Origin: Rhabdophis nuchalis
Lineage: Eukaryota > Chordata > Lepidosauria > Squamata > Natricidae
Assembly: GCA_039707465.1 (NCBI GenBank)
Contig: CM077643.1
Span: 41,876,105-41,940,104, forward strand
DNA length: 64,000 nucleotides
Direction: 5' to 3'
Part shown: piece after piece, positions 22,496-33,873 of the stretch
Layout: each line of letters opens with the position of its first letter
Position numbering within the stretch: the first letter of the stretch is position 1
Position numbers and translations under genes: made by a program
Notes under the pieces: generated by a model
Databases searched by the model: none
Told to the model about the DNA's origin: nothing
Seen by the model: only the letters and a program-made list of their open reading frames with translations

Positions 22496-24806
22496 AAAAA
22501 ATTAAATTTATACCCCACCCTTCTCCTTGTTAGGACCCAGGGCGGCGCACAGGCATTATTAAAACCACAAAATACAATATCAATTAAAATATATTAAATT
22601 AATAGTGCTAAAACCCATGTTAAAACCGTACCAAATTAATTTATTTTTAAAAAGTCAGAAGTAGGGGCTATCCTAGGCCAGCTTGTTGGAATAGATACGT
22701 CTTAAGACGTTGGCGGAAGAGGCGGAGGTCCGAGATAGTACGGAGGTCGGGGGGTAGGTCGTTCCAGAGGGCCGGGCCCGCCACAGAGAAGGCCCTTCCC
22801 CTTGGTGTCGCCAACCGGCATTGCCCCGCTGATGGCACCCGGAGAAGATCCTCTCTGTGGGAGCGGAGTGGACGAAGGGATGTATGGGGCAGGAGGTGGT
22901 CTCGTATATAGCTAGGCCCCAAGCCATGGAGCGATTTAAAGATGGTCGTCAGCACCTTGAAGCGCACTTGAAAGGCCACAGGCAGCCAGTGCAGCTCACG
23001 CAGGAGAGGTGTTACGTGGGTTTGCCTTGAGGCACCCATAATCACCCGCGCGGTCGCATTCTGTACTAACTGTAGCTTTCGAGTGCACCTCAAGGGGAGC
23101 CCCATGTAGAGAGTGTTACAGTAATCCAGCCGGGATGTCACAAGCGCTTGAGTGACTGTGCGAAGGGCTCCCCGGTCCAGTAAGGGGCGCAACTGGTGTA
23201 TCAGGCGTACCTGATAGAACACCCCCCTGGCCACGGCCGTCACATGGTCCTCCATGGACAGCCAGGAATCCAGGAGGACGCCCAAGTTGCGCGCCCTCTC
23301 CACGGAGGACAGTTGTTCGCCCCCAATGGCCAGTGTTGGACTTATCTGGCTGAACCGGGGTGCCGGAAACCACAGCCACTCGGTCTTGGACGGGTTGAGT
23401 TTGAGTTTGTTCCTACCCATCCAGATCCGTACGGCCTCCAGACACCGGGACAGCACCTCGACGGCATCGTTGGGGTGGTTTGGGGTGGATATGTACAACT
23501 GAGTGTCATCAGCGTACAGATGGTATTCCACCCCAAAACCACGGATGAAATCGCCCAGCGGCTTCATGTAGGTGTTAAACAGGAGTGGCGAGAGGACCGA
23601 CCCCTGAGGGACCCCACATGTGAGTGGCCTTGGGGACGACCTCTGCCCTCCTGCCAACACCCATTGCGACTGACCAGAGAGGTAGGACGAGAACCACCGT
23701 AGGAAGGTGCCTCTCAGCCCCAACCCCCCAATCGGTGCAATAAGATACCATGGTCGATGGTATCAAAAGCCGCTGAGAGGTCTAATAGGACAAGGATAGA
23801 GGAACAACCTCTATCCCGTGCCCTCCAGAGATCATCTGGACCAATGCCGTTTCGGTGCTGTGACCGGGCCGGAAGCCGGACTGGCGCGGGTCTAGATAAT
23901 CAACTTCCTCCAGATGTCGGGGAAACTGTTGAGCCACCACACTCTCAACAACCTTCACTAAAAAGTGAAGGTTGGAGACGGGACGATAGTTCTCTAATAA
24001 AGCTGGATCCAGGGATGGTTTCTTGAGGAGGGGCCTCACCACTGCCTCACCACTGCCTCTTTCAAAATGGTGGGCAAGTACCCCTCACTCAGAGATGAAT
24101 TCACAATGCCCTGGAGCCAGCCTCGTGTCACCTCCCAGGATGCCTGTACAAGCCAGGAGGGGCACGGGTCCAATAAACATGTGGTGGCTCTAAGGTTCCT
24201 CCGCAACCTGTCCATATCCTCGGTAGTAACAAAGTCGAACTCCTCCCAAGGTGTAATCTCAAGACCAGCACTGGACGCCTCGACTGGACCACTAGTGGAG
24301 GGCAACTCGTTCCGAATCTGAGTGATTTTGTCCTGCAGAAATACTCCAAATTCCTCTGCTCGACCCTGCAGAAGGGCTTCCCACGGCCTCAGATGAAGGA
24401 GGGAGCGGGTCACCCCAAACAGGGCGGCAGGGCGGTTTTCCGCGGACGCGATAAGAGTGGCGCAATACTCACATTTGGTCACTCTTAGCGCCACTAAGTA
24501 AGTCCTAATATGGTCTCTCACTAGTGTTCGGTCAGCTTCGGATCGAGAAGATCTCCACCTACTCTCTAGGCGTCTCTTGCGGCGTTTCATCTCCCGAAGC
24601 TCCTCGGTAAACCAAGGAGCCTGGGTGACTTGGCGCCGCATGAGAGGCCGCAAGGGCGCGACTCGGTCCAAGGCCCCCATGGCCGCACTATACCATGCGG
24701 CCACTAGATCCTCAGTCGAGCCGCGGGACAGGGACACAGGTGCTGGCCCAAGCTCCCTCTGGAACCTTTCCGGGTCCGTCAGGCGCCTGGGGCGGAACCA
24801 AATCTT
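22496..24806 (-). mobile_element. L2 LINE, 2.3 kb, reverse transcriptase almost complete
   Basis: A 5'-truncated L2 copy encoding the C-terminal two thirds of ORF2, the endonuclease/reverse transcriptase that copies LINE RNA into target DNA. Minus-strand frames give, in order: [90 protein letters not shown] (catalytic YADD at 23505-23516), LDYCNTLYMGLPLRC, LRELHWLPV and ALWNDLPPDLRT. Frameshifts near 23725-23780 and a tandem duplication CCTCACCACTG near 24036-24056 break it. The 3' end has the stem-loop and an A/T-rich tail rather than (ATT)n. It cannot move now. Confidence 0.95.
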
Positions 24807-24837
24807 TATATGTTCCTATTTAAGATAAGCATTATTT

Positions 24838-25093
24838 TAAATTTCATGAAATTTGGGTGCTTGGCAACTGGTGTGTATTTATGATAGTTACATCTTGAAG
24901 TCTTGTGGTCACTATTTGCAGCCTTTCCAGGGGGTTTCAGCCAAGCAAACCAATGAAGGAAGCTGGTTTAACTTAAATGTACAATTCACACATGGGAAAA
25001 TAGGGTAGTAAAATTGGACTTACTTAACAACCTCATCATTTAGCAATAGAAGTTCTGACCCCAATTTTTGTAATTATGCCAAGGAGTAGTTTG
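24838..25093. mobile_element. TA-type MITE fragment (CAGGTAGTCCTC family)
   Basis: TTTGGGTGCTTGGCAACTGG and CTTACTTAACAACCTCATCA match internal blocks of the family; the left end is missing. Confidence 0.6.
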
Positions 25094-25094
25094 A

Positions 25095-25735
25095 TATGAA
25101 CCATTCTCCCTTACAATGAGCATTTTAACAGTAAAGTGAAATAAAGAGGGTTTTTTTGTACTAAAATATTATTATATTGCTAGGTTAAAAGAGCCAAAGC
25201 CTGTATGAAGAGATCTCAAAAATTACCACAGCCAGTATCTATGTAATGAAATCACTAAAGCCTACTTATATCAAAGCTGGTAAAGTAATGTATTCAACAG
25301 ATATAGCTAAACAACAAAAAAGGTGGAAAAAATCTGAGGTACCCATTACATGCAATAGAACTTCTTTTATAGTCTTCTTTGTCTAATTTTCAACAGTTTG
25401 GGTCTTGTTTTGGATAGATGTCTATGAACGAAGCATAAAAGTATTGCATTTTCTTTCCCAAGTCATAGAATATGCTAATCTTAAACAACTTTATACATAT
25501 ATATATTTCCTGAGATAGATAACATGTAAATTTCTGGAATAACTACATAGGGTCTTTCACAGCAACATTTCTTCCATTTTTCAGATGTCTACTAGGGTAA
25601 AGCAAGACATATATGACCCATACATTTTGCAATTTTTTTCTGGCTCTGAGTTCCATTGATACTGCATAGAGTCTGGATAAAGGATATAGGTTGCTTTCTA
25701 TCTCATTAAACATTATCTTTTACTTCCCAGAATCC
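25095..25735. other. Unique intron sequence
   Basis: AT-rich, no repeat or gene recognised. Confidence 0.45.
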
Positions 25736-25736
25736 T

Positions 25737-26712
25737 TGTGCCAGTGCCTGGAAGCCGTGCAGATCTGGATGGGAAGTAACGGACTCAGGCTCAACCCGAC
25801 CAAGACCGAGTGGCTGTGGTTTCCGGCTGCCTGATTCAACCAGCTGACTCCATCGCTGGCCATAGGGGGCGAACATCTTGCCCCTGTGGATGGGGCGCGC
25901 AACTTGGGTGTCCTCCTGGATACCCGGCTGTCCATGGAAGATCAAGTGACAGCCGTGGCCAGGAGGGCGTTTTACCAGGTTCGCCTGGTACGCCAGTTGC
26001 GCCCCCTATTGGATCGGGATGCCCTTCGCACAGTCACTCATGCTCTCGTGACATCCCGACTGGACTATTACAACTCGCTCTACATGGGGCTCCCCTTGAG
26101 GTGCACCCGGAGACTTCAGCTGGTCCAGAATGCAGCCGCGCGAGCAATAATGGGAACCTCAAGGTTTACCCATGTAACACCGCTCTTGCGCGAGCTGCAC
26201 TGGCTGCCTGTCGTCTTTCGGGTGCGCTTCAAGGTGTTAGTTGTCATCTTTAAAGCGCTCCATGGCTCGGGACCTAGCTATCTGCGGGATCGGATCCTGG
26301 CCCATACATCCTCACGGCCGATCCGCTCCCATAGAGAGGGACTTCTCCGGGTGCCGTCCACTAGACTCTATCAGCGGGCGACGCCCAGGGGAAGGGCCTT
26401 CTCTGTGGTGGGCCCAGCCCTCTGGAATGACCTTCCCCCCGACATTAGAACAACCACGGACCTCCGCTCCTTCCGCCTAAAATTAAAAACACATCTTTTT
26501 TGCTTAGCCGGCCTAGGGTAGTCTCTTTTATGGTTAGGGTGAATTTTTAGTAATTAATTGGGAGATTTTAGCGCAGGATTAACTGTTTAATTTGTTTTTA
26601 TCTTATATTTATTGTTCTTATTTTTGTATTTTGTTGTTTTTATTGTTTTAATTTCCCTGTGCCCCGCCTCGAGTCCCTTCGGGGAGAGAGAGCGGGTTAG
26701 AAATAAAATTAT
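25737..26712 (+). mobile_element. L2 LINE, 5'-truncated
   Basis: Encodes CLEAVQIWMGSNGLRLNPTK and, from 25886, a 211-codon open frame with ARNLGVLLDTRLSMEDQV, RQLRPLLDRDALRTVTHA, LRELHWLPVVFRVRFKVLV and RAFSVVGPALWNDLPPDIRT. One in-frame stop interrupts it near 25833. The 3' region carries the UUCG-loop hairpin at about 26664-26696. Confidence 0.93.
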
Positions 26713-26713
26713 A

Positions 26714-26767
<54 letters not shown>

Positions 26768-26805
26768 GTTGTTGTTGTTGTTGTTGTTTGTTTGTTTGTT
26801 TTATT
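26713..26805. repeat. (ATT)n-(GTT)n microsatellite, L2 tail
   Basis: About 18 ATT units, then GTT and GTTT units. Confidence 0.95.
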
Positions 26806-26938
26806 GGCTTGTGATCAAATATTTCTTGGAAATTCTCTATATTTGACTCACCATTATTCTTTTTTTCACATGAGCAGAAGTAGAAATCAAGATGGCAAGA
26901 TTCTAGAACAATACTTTGTATTCAATACTATGTATGGA

Positions 26939-26941
26939 TGT

Positions 26942-26973
<32 letters not shown>

Positions 26974-26996
26974 TTCTGTGTGTGTGTGTGTGTGTA
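26939..26996. repeat. (TG)n microsatellite
   Basis: TG repeats with one TTTCTG interruption. Confidence 0.9.
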
Positions 26997-26998
26997 TA

Positions 26999-27235
26999 AG
27001 GGGTGGGGTCCTATATTGGTTGATACCGGTTTTCTGTGTGTGTGCTTTGCGCGTTGCTGGCGTATGAGCAGTTGACTAAAAATTGTTCTGTGCATGCGTA
27101 GAAACATGCTGGCAATGGCATAAGAGATTGGGGAACCGGTTTGGGTATGTGGCCAGCCTGGGTTGCTGCTGGGTCTGCAACCCAGGCTATAATTCCACTA
27201 ATAGTTTGGCCAATAGTGAAGTAGGCTGAACCAAG
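26999..27235. mobile_element. hAT MITE, left part, split by an L2
   Basis: Starts AAGGGGTGGGGTCCTATATT and contains ACCGGTTT and GGCCAGCCTGGGTTGCTGCT, as in the element at 62125-62365. Its right end CCCACCTCTG appears at 30014-30022 after the inserted L2. Flanks GTGTGTAT and GCATGTAT agree at 6 of 8 positions. Confidence 0.6.
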
Positions 27236-29914
27236 AGCAACCCCGCCAGGTTACCGTGCGTTCCATCAGTCACGGGCTCTAGGCAGGGGTGGGGGGGGTG
27301 GTCATTGTCAGGGAAGGTCTTGAGCTGAGAGAAACCACTGTGCCACAGACTACTGGTTGTGAGTCCCTCTGCATGAAGTGGGCCCCAGGGAGGCAGTGGG
27401 ATTGCTGATTGTGTACCTGGCTCCCCGCTACGTATCAGCAGACCTGCCCGAGCTCCTCGAGGTGATCGCCGAGATGGCGGTTGAGATCCCCAGACTGTTA
27501 GTCATGGGGGACTTTAACCTGCCATCAGTAGGCAAAATATCCGAGACAGCTTGGGAGTTCATGGCCTCCATGACGGCCATGGACCTGACCCAAGTAATTC
27601 AGGGCCCCACGCACGAGGGAGGACACACACTGGATCTCATTTTTGTCTCTGGCCAGTGGATGAGTGATCTCGGAGTAGGGGATTTAGCCATCGTACCCCT
27701 GTCATGGTCAGATCACTCATTTCTCCGGCTCGACTTTCCCACCGCTACACCCCACTGCGGGGAGGCGGAACCAGAATTTCCAAGATGGTTCACCCCAGGT
27801 GCCTGATGGAACCTGAAAGGTTCCAGATGGAGCTTGGGCCATTACCTGTGGCCCTGACCCGCGCCCTGACAGAGGACCTAGTGGCTGCATGGAATATTGC
27901 GGCCACTGGGGCCTTGGACCAGGTTGCGCCTTTGTGGCCTCTCTTGTGGCAGCGAACCACCCAGGCTCCTTGGTTCTCTGAGGAGTTGAGGGTGATGAAG
28001 CGACGCAAGCGACGCCTAGAGAGGAGATGAAGATCCACACGCTCTGAATCAGACCAAACATAGGTAAGATCCCATTTGAGGACTTACTTTGTGGAGATAA
28101 GAGTGGCCAAGCATCAGCATTGTGCTACTCTTATCGCGTCTGCAGATAACCGCCCTGCCGCCCTGTTTGGGGTGACCCGCTCCCTCCTTCAACAGAGGCC
28201 GCGGGATGCCGCTTTGCAGGATAGAGCATCCTGGGCGGTCTCACGAGGCTGGCTCCAGGAAATAGTGAGGGCTTCTTTGAGTGAGGGGTTCTTGCCCACC
28301 GTCTTGAAAGAGGCGGTGGTGAGGCCTCTCCTCAAGAAGCCTTCCTTGGACCCAGCATTGTTAGTAAATTATCGTCCGGTCTCCAACCTTCACTTTTTGG
28401 CGAAGGTTGTAGAGAGTGTGGTGGCACAACAGTTTCCATGTCACCTGGAGGAAATTGATTATCTGGACCCGCACCAGTCCGGTTTCGGGCCTGGACACAG
28501 CACTGAGACGGCATTGGTCACATTGGTAAATGATCTCTGGAGGGCCAGAGATAGGGGTTGTTCCTTCATCCTGGTCATATTAGACCTCTTGGCGGCTTTT
28601 GATACCATCGACCATGGTATCCTATTGCATCGACTGGAGGGGTTGGGGGTGAGGGGCGCCATCTTACGGTGGTTCTCCTCCTACCTCTCCGGTCGATCGC
28701 AATTTATTTTTATTTTTATTTTATTTTATTAAATTTATACCGCGCCCTTCTCCAAACAGACCCAGGGTGGCAGGGAGGCAGAAGTTTGTATTAGCAGGGG
28801 GGCAGAGGTCGACCTCGAGGCCTCTCACTTGTGGGGTACCTCAGGGGTCAGTCCTCTCGCCACTCCTGTTCAATGCATATATGAAGCCGCTGGGAGAGAT
28901 CATCCGTGGTTTTGGGTAGAGTACCACCTGTATGCTGATGATACTCAGCTGTACATCTCTACCCCAAACCACCCCAACGATGCCGTCAAAGTGATGTCCT
29001 GGTGTCTGGAAGCCGTATGGATCTGGATGGGAAGGAACAGACTGAAACTCAACCCGTCCAAGACTGAGTGGCTCTGGTTACCGGTGCCCCGGTACAACCA
29101 GTTGACCCCATCACTGGCCATAGGGGACGAACATCTAGCCCCCATGGATCGGGCACGCAACTTACACGTCCTCCTGGATACCCGGCTGTCGATGGAGGAC
29201 CATGTGATGGCCGTGGCCAGGGGGGCGTTCTACCAGGTTCGCCTGGTGCGCCAGTTGCGTCCCCTCTTGGACCGGGACACCCTTCGCACAGTCACTCATG
29301 CACTTGTGACGTCCCGTCTAGACTACTGCAATGCTCTCTATATGGGGCTCCCCTTGAGCTGCACCCGACTACAGCTGGTCCACGCGGGTAATTTTGGGAG
29401 CTTCCAGATACTCCCACGTAACACCGCTTCTGCGCGAGCTGCACTGGCTGCCTATGGACTTTCGGGTGCGTTTCAAGGTGTTGATCACCCTCTTTAAATC
29501 GCTCCATGGCACAGGACCTAGCTATCTGCGGGATCGTATCCTGCCCCATACATCCCTTCGGCCGATTCGCTCCCACAGAGAGGGACTTCTCCGGGTGCCG
29601 TCCACTAGGCAATGCCAGCGGGCGATGCCCAGGGTAAGGGCCTTCTCTGTGATGGGCCCGACCCTTTGGAACGACCTACCCCCCGATATTAGAACTACTA
29701 CGGACCTCCGCTCCTTCCGCCAAAAAGTAAAGATATATCTGTTCCATCAGGCCGCCCTGGCCTAATCTATGTTCCCTGTCCCAGTCTGTAGCTTAAATTA
29801 TTTTAATTAGGTTTTAATTGGGATACAGTTTTAATGTTTTATAAATGTTAGTACAGGGTTAATTATTTAATTCGGTTTTAATTATGTATTTATTGTAATG
29901 TTTTTAGATGCTCT
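27236..29914 (+). mobile_element. L2 LINE, 2.7 kb, endonuclease end plus reverse transcriptase
   Basis: The longest L2 copy here. Order: endonuclease C-terminus (EAVGLLIVYLAPRYVSADLP, VMGDFNLPS, HTLDLIFVSGQW, LSWSDHSFLRLDF), linker (TQAPWFSEELRVMKRRK), then reverse transcriptase ([57 protein letters not shown] near 28930, LDYCNALYMGLPL, SFRQKVKIYLF). Broken by frameshifts near 28030-28075 and 29370 and by a nested insertion at about 28704-28787. The 5' end is truncated inside the endonuclease. The copy sits inside a hAT MITE. Confidence 0.93.
28704..28787 (-). mobile_element. L2-like 3' end nested in the L2 copy
   Basis: ATTTTTATTTTATTTTATTA then TACCGCGCCCTTCTCCAAAC and AGACCCAGGGTGGC is a short L2 3' end in the opposite orientation. 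Compared with the copy at 41568, the host sequence GCAATTTGTGTTGACAGGGG is split exactly here; GCAATTT/GAAGTTT may be the target duplication. Confidence 0.75.
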
Positions 29915-29916
29915 TA

Positions 29917-30013
<97 letters not shown>
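29915..30013. repeat. (ATT)n microsatellite, L2 tail
   Basis: About 33 ATT units at the L2 3' end. Confidence 0.97.
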
Positions 30014-30015
<2 letters not shown>

Positions 30016-30040
30016 CCACCTCTGGCATGTATGTATGTAT

Positions 30041-30180
30041 CAGAGGTGGTATTCTGTTGGTTCGCCCCAATTCAGGCAAACCGGAAGTGGTGGTGGCAGG
30101 AAGCTCCGCCCACCCACCCAGACATCATCACAGATGCTCTGTGCATGCGCAGAAGTTTCCGAACCAGTAGCAAAGATTAG
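30041..30180. mobile_element. hAT MITE fragment
   Basis: CAGAGGTGGTATTCTGTTGG, CAAACCGGAAGTGG and GCATGCGCAGAAGTTTCCG are family-typical. The right end is not clear. Confidence 0.5.
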
Positions 30181-30195
30181 AGCATTTCATGCCTG

Positions 30196-30240
30196 GTATG
30201 TATGTACTGTATGTATGTATGTATGTATGTATGTATGTAT
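30196..30240. repeat. (GTAT)n microsatellite
   Basis: About 11 TATG units with one TACTG interruption. Confidence 0.9.
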
Positions 30241-30244
30241 TCTA

Positions 30245-31325
30245 CCTTTATTGTTTTTACAAATAACTCAAGGTGGGGAACATATCCAATACACCTTTCT
30301 CCTTTTATTTTCTCCATAATGAATTAGGTCAAGTCCACCCAGCTGGCTTTCATGGCTGAAGCAGGAGTAAAATTCGTGGTCTCTCACTTTTCTAGCCTGA
30401 TGCCTTAACAATTAGACCAAACTGGATCTTATACTTAACCTTCACAATTACTTTACAGATTAAGGCTGAAAGCAGTTTTCCCTATGTTGGAATAATCCCA
30501 GGTAAATAAATCCTATTGAGTTAACTTTATTTGTATGGGATATTACTCTATAGGTCCGGCTAATTAATCTAGCATGCAAAAAAAAAATTGAATATAGAAT
30601 AGCGTGACTTTTCTATGATTTTACTCAGACGGTTAGTGCAATAGAACAGAGAGATAAAGAGTGAAATCCCTTCTCACCCTACGATTCCAGCTTCCTTATT
30701 TCTCTGCAATGTAAAGCTGTCAAGTATAATAAAGGCCAAAAACAATGGGGCTTTCCAAGGCATTAGGTGAAAATTATCTACGAAAGTTGCCGGTGGTTTT
30801 GTGCTTGGGTGCTGATTGTACACTCGGCATCTCATTTGTTTCCTTTCACAGATTCTTCTGACTTGGTCCCAGGAGTTGGCAAAGAAGTAGGTAGAGTCAA
30901 GCCCTTGTTCACGGCCCTGATAGCTTGCATGCTTACAATTTCTAAGTCTAGCATGCAATGCTGCATGTATTGATAGCCATTCATGAATAATGGTAGATCA
31001 TCAACCACCCATTAAAAAAAAAAAAAACCAGAGGCAGCCTCTTAGACTACTTGGGCACAATTCATACTTGCTTCCTTCTTTTAAATCTCTTTCTCAATCC
31101 AAGGCTATGAGCTTTCTTGCTGGATTTTATAACCTAGGTTGTTTACCTTTTAGATCTCACATCAGCAGTGTGGCAAGACAGGGTAGGCCAGCAGAACCCA
31201 TAGGGGAGGAACTGAGCCAAGCTGCACCCATTTCCTCTCTTACTTCAGCAAAAGCATTTTTGCTACACATCGTTTTCTGGGCAAACCTGAAATTTGTAGG
31301 AGTGGATATCAGTGATTCTTTCCCC
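30245..31325. other. Unique intron sequence, conserved-element candidate
   Basis: No transposon recognised except a poly-A run near 31013. The 30640-30975 part is discussed in the findings. Confidence 0.45.
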
Positions 31326-31329
31326 CAAG

Positions 31330-31790
31330 GGGGGGGGGTGAGGGGAGAGAGGAATAGCGACAGAGAGAGACTGAGAGAGACTGAGAGAGACAGACAGACA
31401 GAGAGACAGAGGCAGACAGACAGAGGCAGACACAGAGAGACAGACACAAAGACAGAGAGAGACACAGAGACAGAGAGACAGGCAGGCAGGCAGGCAGAGA
31501 GACAGACAGGCAGAAACAGAGAGACAGACACAGACAGAGAGAGACAGAGAGAGAGAAGAGAGATAGGGGAGAGAGATAGAGAGAGAGAGACGGAGAGAAA
31601 GACTGAGACTGAGAGAGAGAGACAGACATAGAGAGAGACAGAGAGAGACACAGAGAGAGAGGAGAGAGAGAGGGAGAAGGAGAGCGGGAGAGAGACAGAG
31701 AGAAAAGACAGAGAGAGACAGAGAAGAGAGAGACAGAGAGACAGATAGAAGAGAGGAGGGGAAGGAGAGGGAGAGGGAGAGGTGAGACAG
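31330..31790. repeat. Purine-rich GACA/GA low-complexity tract
   Basis: About 460 bp made almost only of GACAGA, GAGA and GGCA units on the plus strand. The long open frames across it (Arg/Glu-rich on plus, Ser/Leu-rich on minus) follow from composition and are not genes. Confidence 0.95.
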
Positions 31791-32035
31791 GGTGTAAATT
31801 GCAGCTCTTTTTATGGTATACATGGGTGTCTTCTTTAACTTTACCTAAAATTAACTATGCCTATAACTATGTCTGTTGCCATTATATAGTACACAGAGGA
31901 ATGAATTTCTAATCTGTGGAACTCAGGACTATGTGGCAAGCACCAATTATTTAAATAGTTTTTGAGCACAATGGTTTATTCATGCTCATTGTGGGAATTC
32001 TTAGGATTGGGAAAAATTAAAAGCATTTCCCCCTC

Positions 32036-32508
32036 ATTTCATTTCATTTCATTTATTCGACTTATTAACCGCCCCCTCTCCCCGAAGGGACTTGGGGCGG
32101 TGCACAGGAACTATAAAAACCACAATATATCACAATAAATACATAAATACTTAAAACTATATTAAATTTACACCCTGTGCTAAAAACCCCATTAAAAATC
32201 CCTAAAGACCAATATAAAATTTCTCTACTAAACAACTAAGGCTAAATACGGTAGGTTAGGCCAGGCCGGCCTGTTGGAAAAAGTAGGTTTTTAGTTGCTG
32301 GCGGAAGGAGCGGAGGTCCGTGATAGATCTAAGTTCGGGGGGAAGGTCATTCCAGAGGGTCGGGCCCGCCACAGAGAAGGCCCTTCCCCTGGGTGTCACC
32401 CGCTGGCATTGCCTAGTGGACGGCACCCGGAGAAGCCCCTCTCTGTGGGAGCGAATCGGCCGCAGGGATGTATGGGGTAGGATGCGATCCCACAGATAAC
32501 TAGGTCCT
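32036..32508 (-). mobile_element. L2 LINE, 3' end
   Basis: Stem-loop CCGCCCCCTCTCCCCGAAGG then GACTTGGGGCGG in reverse with a perfect outer stem; (TTTCA)n-like tail at 32036-32055. The coding C-terminus is truncated near 32508. Confidence 0.88.
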
Positions 32509-32534
32509 CCCCTATAGTGTGCTTTTTTAATCTA

Positions 32535-32752
32535 GCAATAACCATAGCACTTATGACTTAAATACCCCTTCAAGGTGCTTTACAGCCCTCTCTGTGGTTT
32601 ACAGAGTCAGCATATTCCCCCCAACAATCTGGGTCCTCATTGTACCAACTTCAAAAGGATAGAAGGCTGAGTCAACTTTGAGCCAGTCAGCGTCAAACGC
32701 CAGACTATGGGCAAAGTTAGCCTGCAATACTGCATTCTAACCTCTGTGTCAC
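32535..32752 (-). mobile_element. tRNA-derived SINE
   Basis: Reverse copy of the 19648 family: AATCTGGGTCCTCATTGTAC, GGCTGAGTCAACTTTGAGCC, ACTGCATTCTAACCTCTGTG. Confidence 0.75.
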
Positions 32753-32759
32753 CCTATAT

Positions 32760-33073
32760 TTGTATATTTAAAATGTGTATTCCTCCCATCACATTCTGTC
32801 CTGTATAGATATATTGTTCAGCACAAAAGACATCACAATATTTTTTTTAAAAAAATGTATTTTGGGCATTATTACCCGTACGTGTCCAGATTGCAGAAAT
32901 TTTTAAAGATAATAAAAAATGATCCTTGATACCACTGAGTAATAAAATTATTAAAACATTACAATTACTTTGTAATGGACATCATAGTTTGAAGAGGAAA
33001 TATGATTATTTTATATATAAAACAGCCCGGGGGGGAAATAATGACAAAAATATGACTGTACCTTGATCCCTAC
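32760..33073. other. Intron just 3' of the MDGA2 exon
   Basis: AT-rich unique sequence running to the exon donor site; nothing else recognised. Confidence 0.5.
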
Positions 33074-33270
33074 CTGCGTAAAGAAGGGCTCATAAATTTC
33101 AACACCTTTGTCGGATCCTTGTAATAGCACCTCTTGCCCTCGCCTCCAACTGTACCGAACAGGTGGGTTGGAATTGGCTACACACCTAAGAAACACAGTT
33201 CTCTCGTAGTAAAACTGTTCTTTTGCTTCACCTATGCTCTGGTGGACTGTCACAATTGGATCATCCAAAT
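33074..33270 (-). CDS. MDGA2: MDGA2 exon, first half of an Ig-like domain
   Basis: This is an internal coding exon of MDGA2, a GPI-anchored neuronal cell-surface protein of the Ig superfamily that binds neuroligins and limits synapse formation. The minus-strand translation contains DDPIVTVHQSIGEAKEQF, FLRCVANSNPPVRYSW and GVEIYEPFFTQ, which I recognise as the vertebrate MDGA2 second Ig domain. The B-strand Cys (LRC) and C-strand Trp (YSW) are both present. The acceptor is a pyrimidine tract ending CCCAG before 33270, and the donor is CAG|GTAGGG after 33074. The exon is 197 bp: it starts with two bases of a split codon (phase 1) and ends in phase 0. There are no stops or frameshifts. The partner exon is 5477-5609. 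MDGA1 is the only close alternative; the residues fit MDGA2 better from memory. Confidence 0.95.
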
Positions 33271-33327
33271 CTGGGAACACATAGAAAGAAGAAAGCAAAA
33301 GATTAAAACAGAAAACACTCTTGATTA

Positions 33328-33329
<2 letters not shown>

Positions 33330-33371
<42 letters not shown>
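33330..33371. repeat. (TG)n microsatellite 60 bp from the MDGA2 acceptor
   Basis: About 21 TG units on the plus strand, which is (CA)n in the MDGA2 transcript, about 60 bases upstream of the 3' splice site at 33270. Confidence 0.97.
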
Positions 33372-33373
<2 letters not shown>

Positions 33374-33781
33374 TTTTAAAAAGATAGTAACAAGGAAACA
33401 ATGAAACTGACTGCTTTGTTCATTCAGAGAGGATGCTTGAGTGCTTAGACATGAAAAGTTGGCTTTGAATCCTTGTGTTTCCAAACATGGTGATAACAGT
33501 TGTATTGCTGAAAAAGAGGATTAGTCCAAATTCACATGGATTTGGCATGAAAAGATGACTGAGAATATTATCTTTAATTTGCTTTGGTCTTTCTTGTTTT
33601 TGCTTTGTTAAGAACTAATCAATATTCATGGATTTCTTTATAAATGGAATCATGATGAAGACGTAATGTGAGCTCCAACCAACTTTAAACATGTCTTCAT
33701 TTCTTAAGTAATAAAAATCCCCCTTCAAAATTCAAGGAATGAGATTTCACAAGAAATCCTTCAGATTTTTCAATTGATTCA

Positions 33782-33782
<1 letters not shown>

Positions 33783-33866
<84 letters not shown>
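33783..33866. repeat. (CT)n microsatellite
   Basis: About 42 CT units; (GA)n in the MDGA2 sense strand, 510 bp upstream of the exon. Confidence 0.97.

Positions 33867-33869
<3 letters not shown>

Positions 33870-33873
<4 letters not shown>

Noticed and set aside
22668..23723. 351-codon frame considered as a host gene
   Set aside because: It carries YADD, GVPQGSVLSPLLFN and other L2 reverse transcriptase motifs and ends in the L2 3' region.
31157..31823. Ser/Leu/Val-rich frames of 106-186 codons and an Arg/Glu-rich frame of 213 codons
   Set aside because: All cross a purine-rich low-complexity tract; overlapping frames on both strands are open because the tract has few stop codons.
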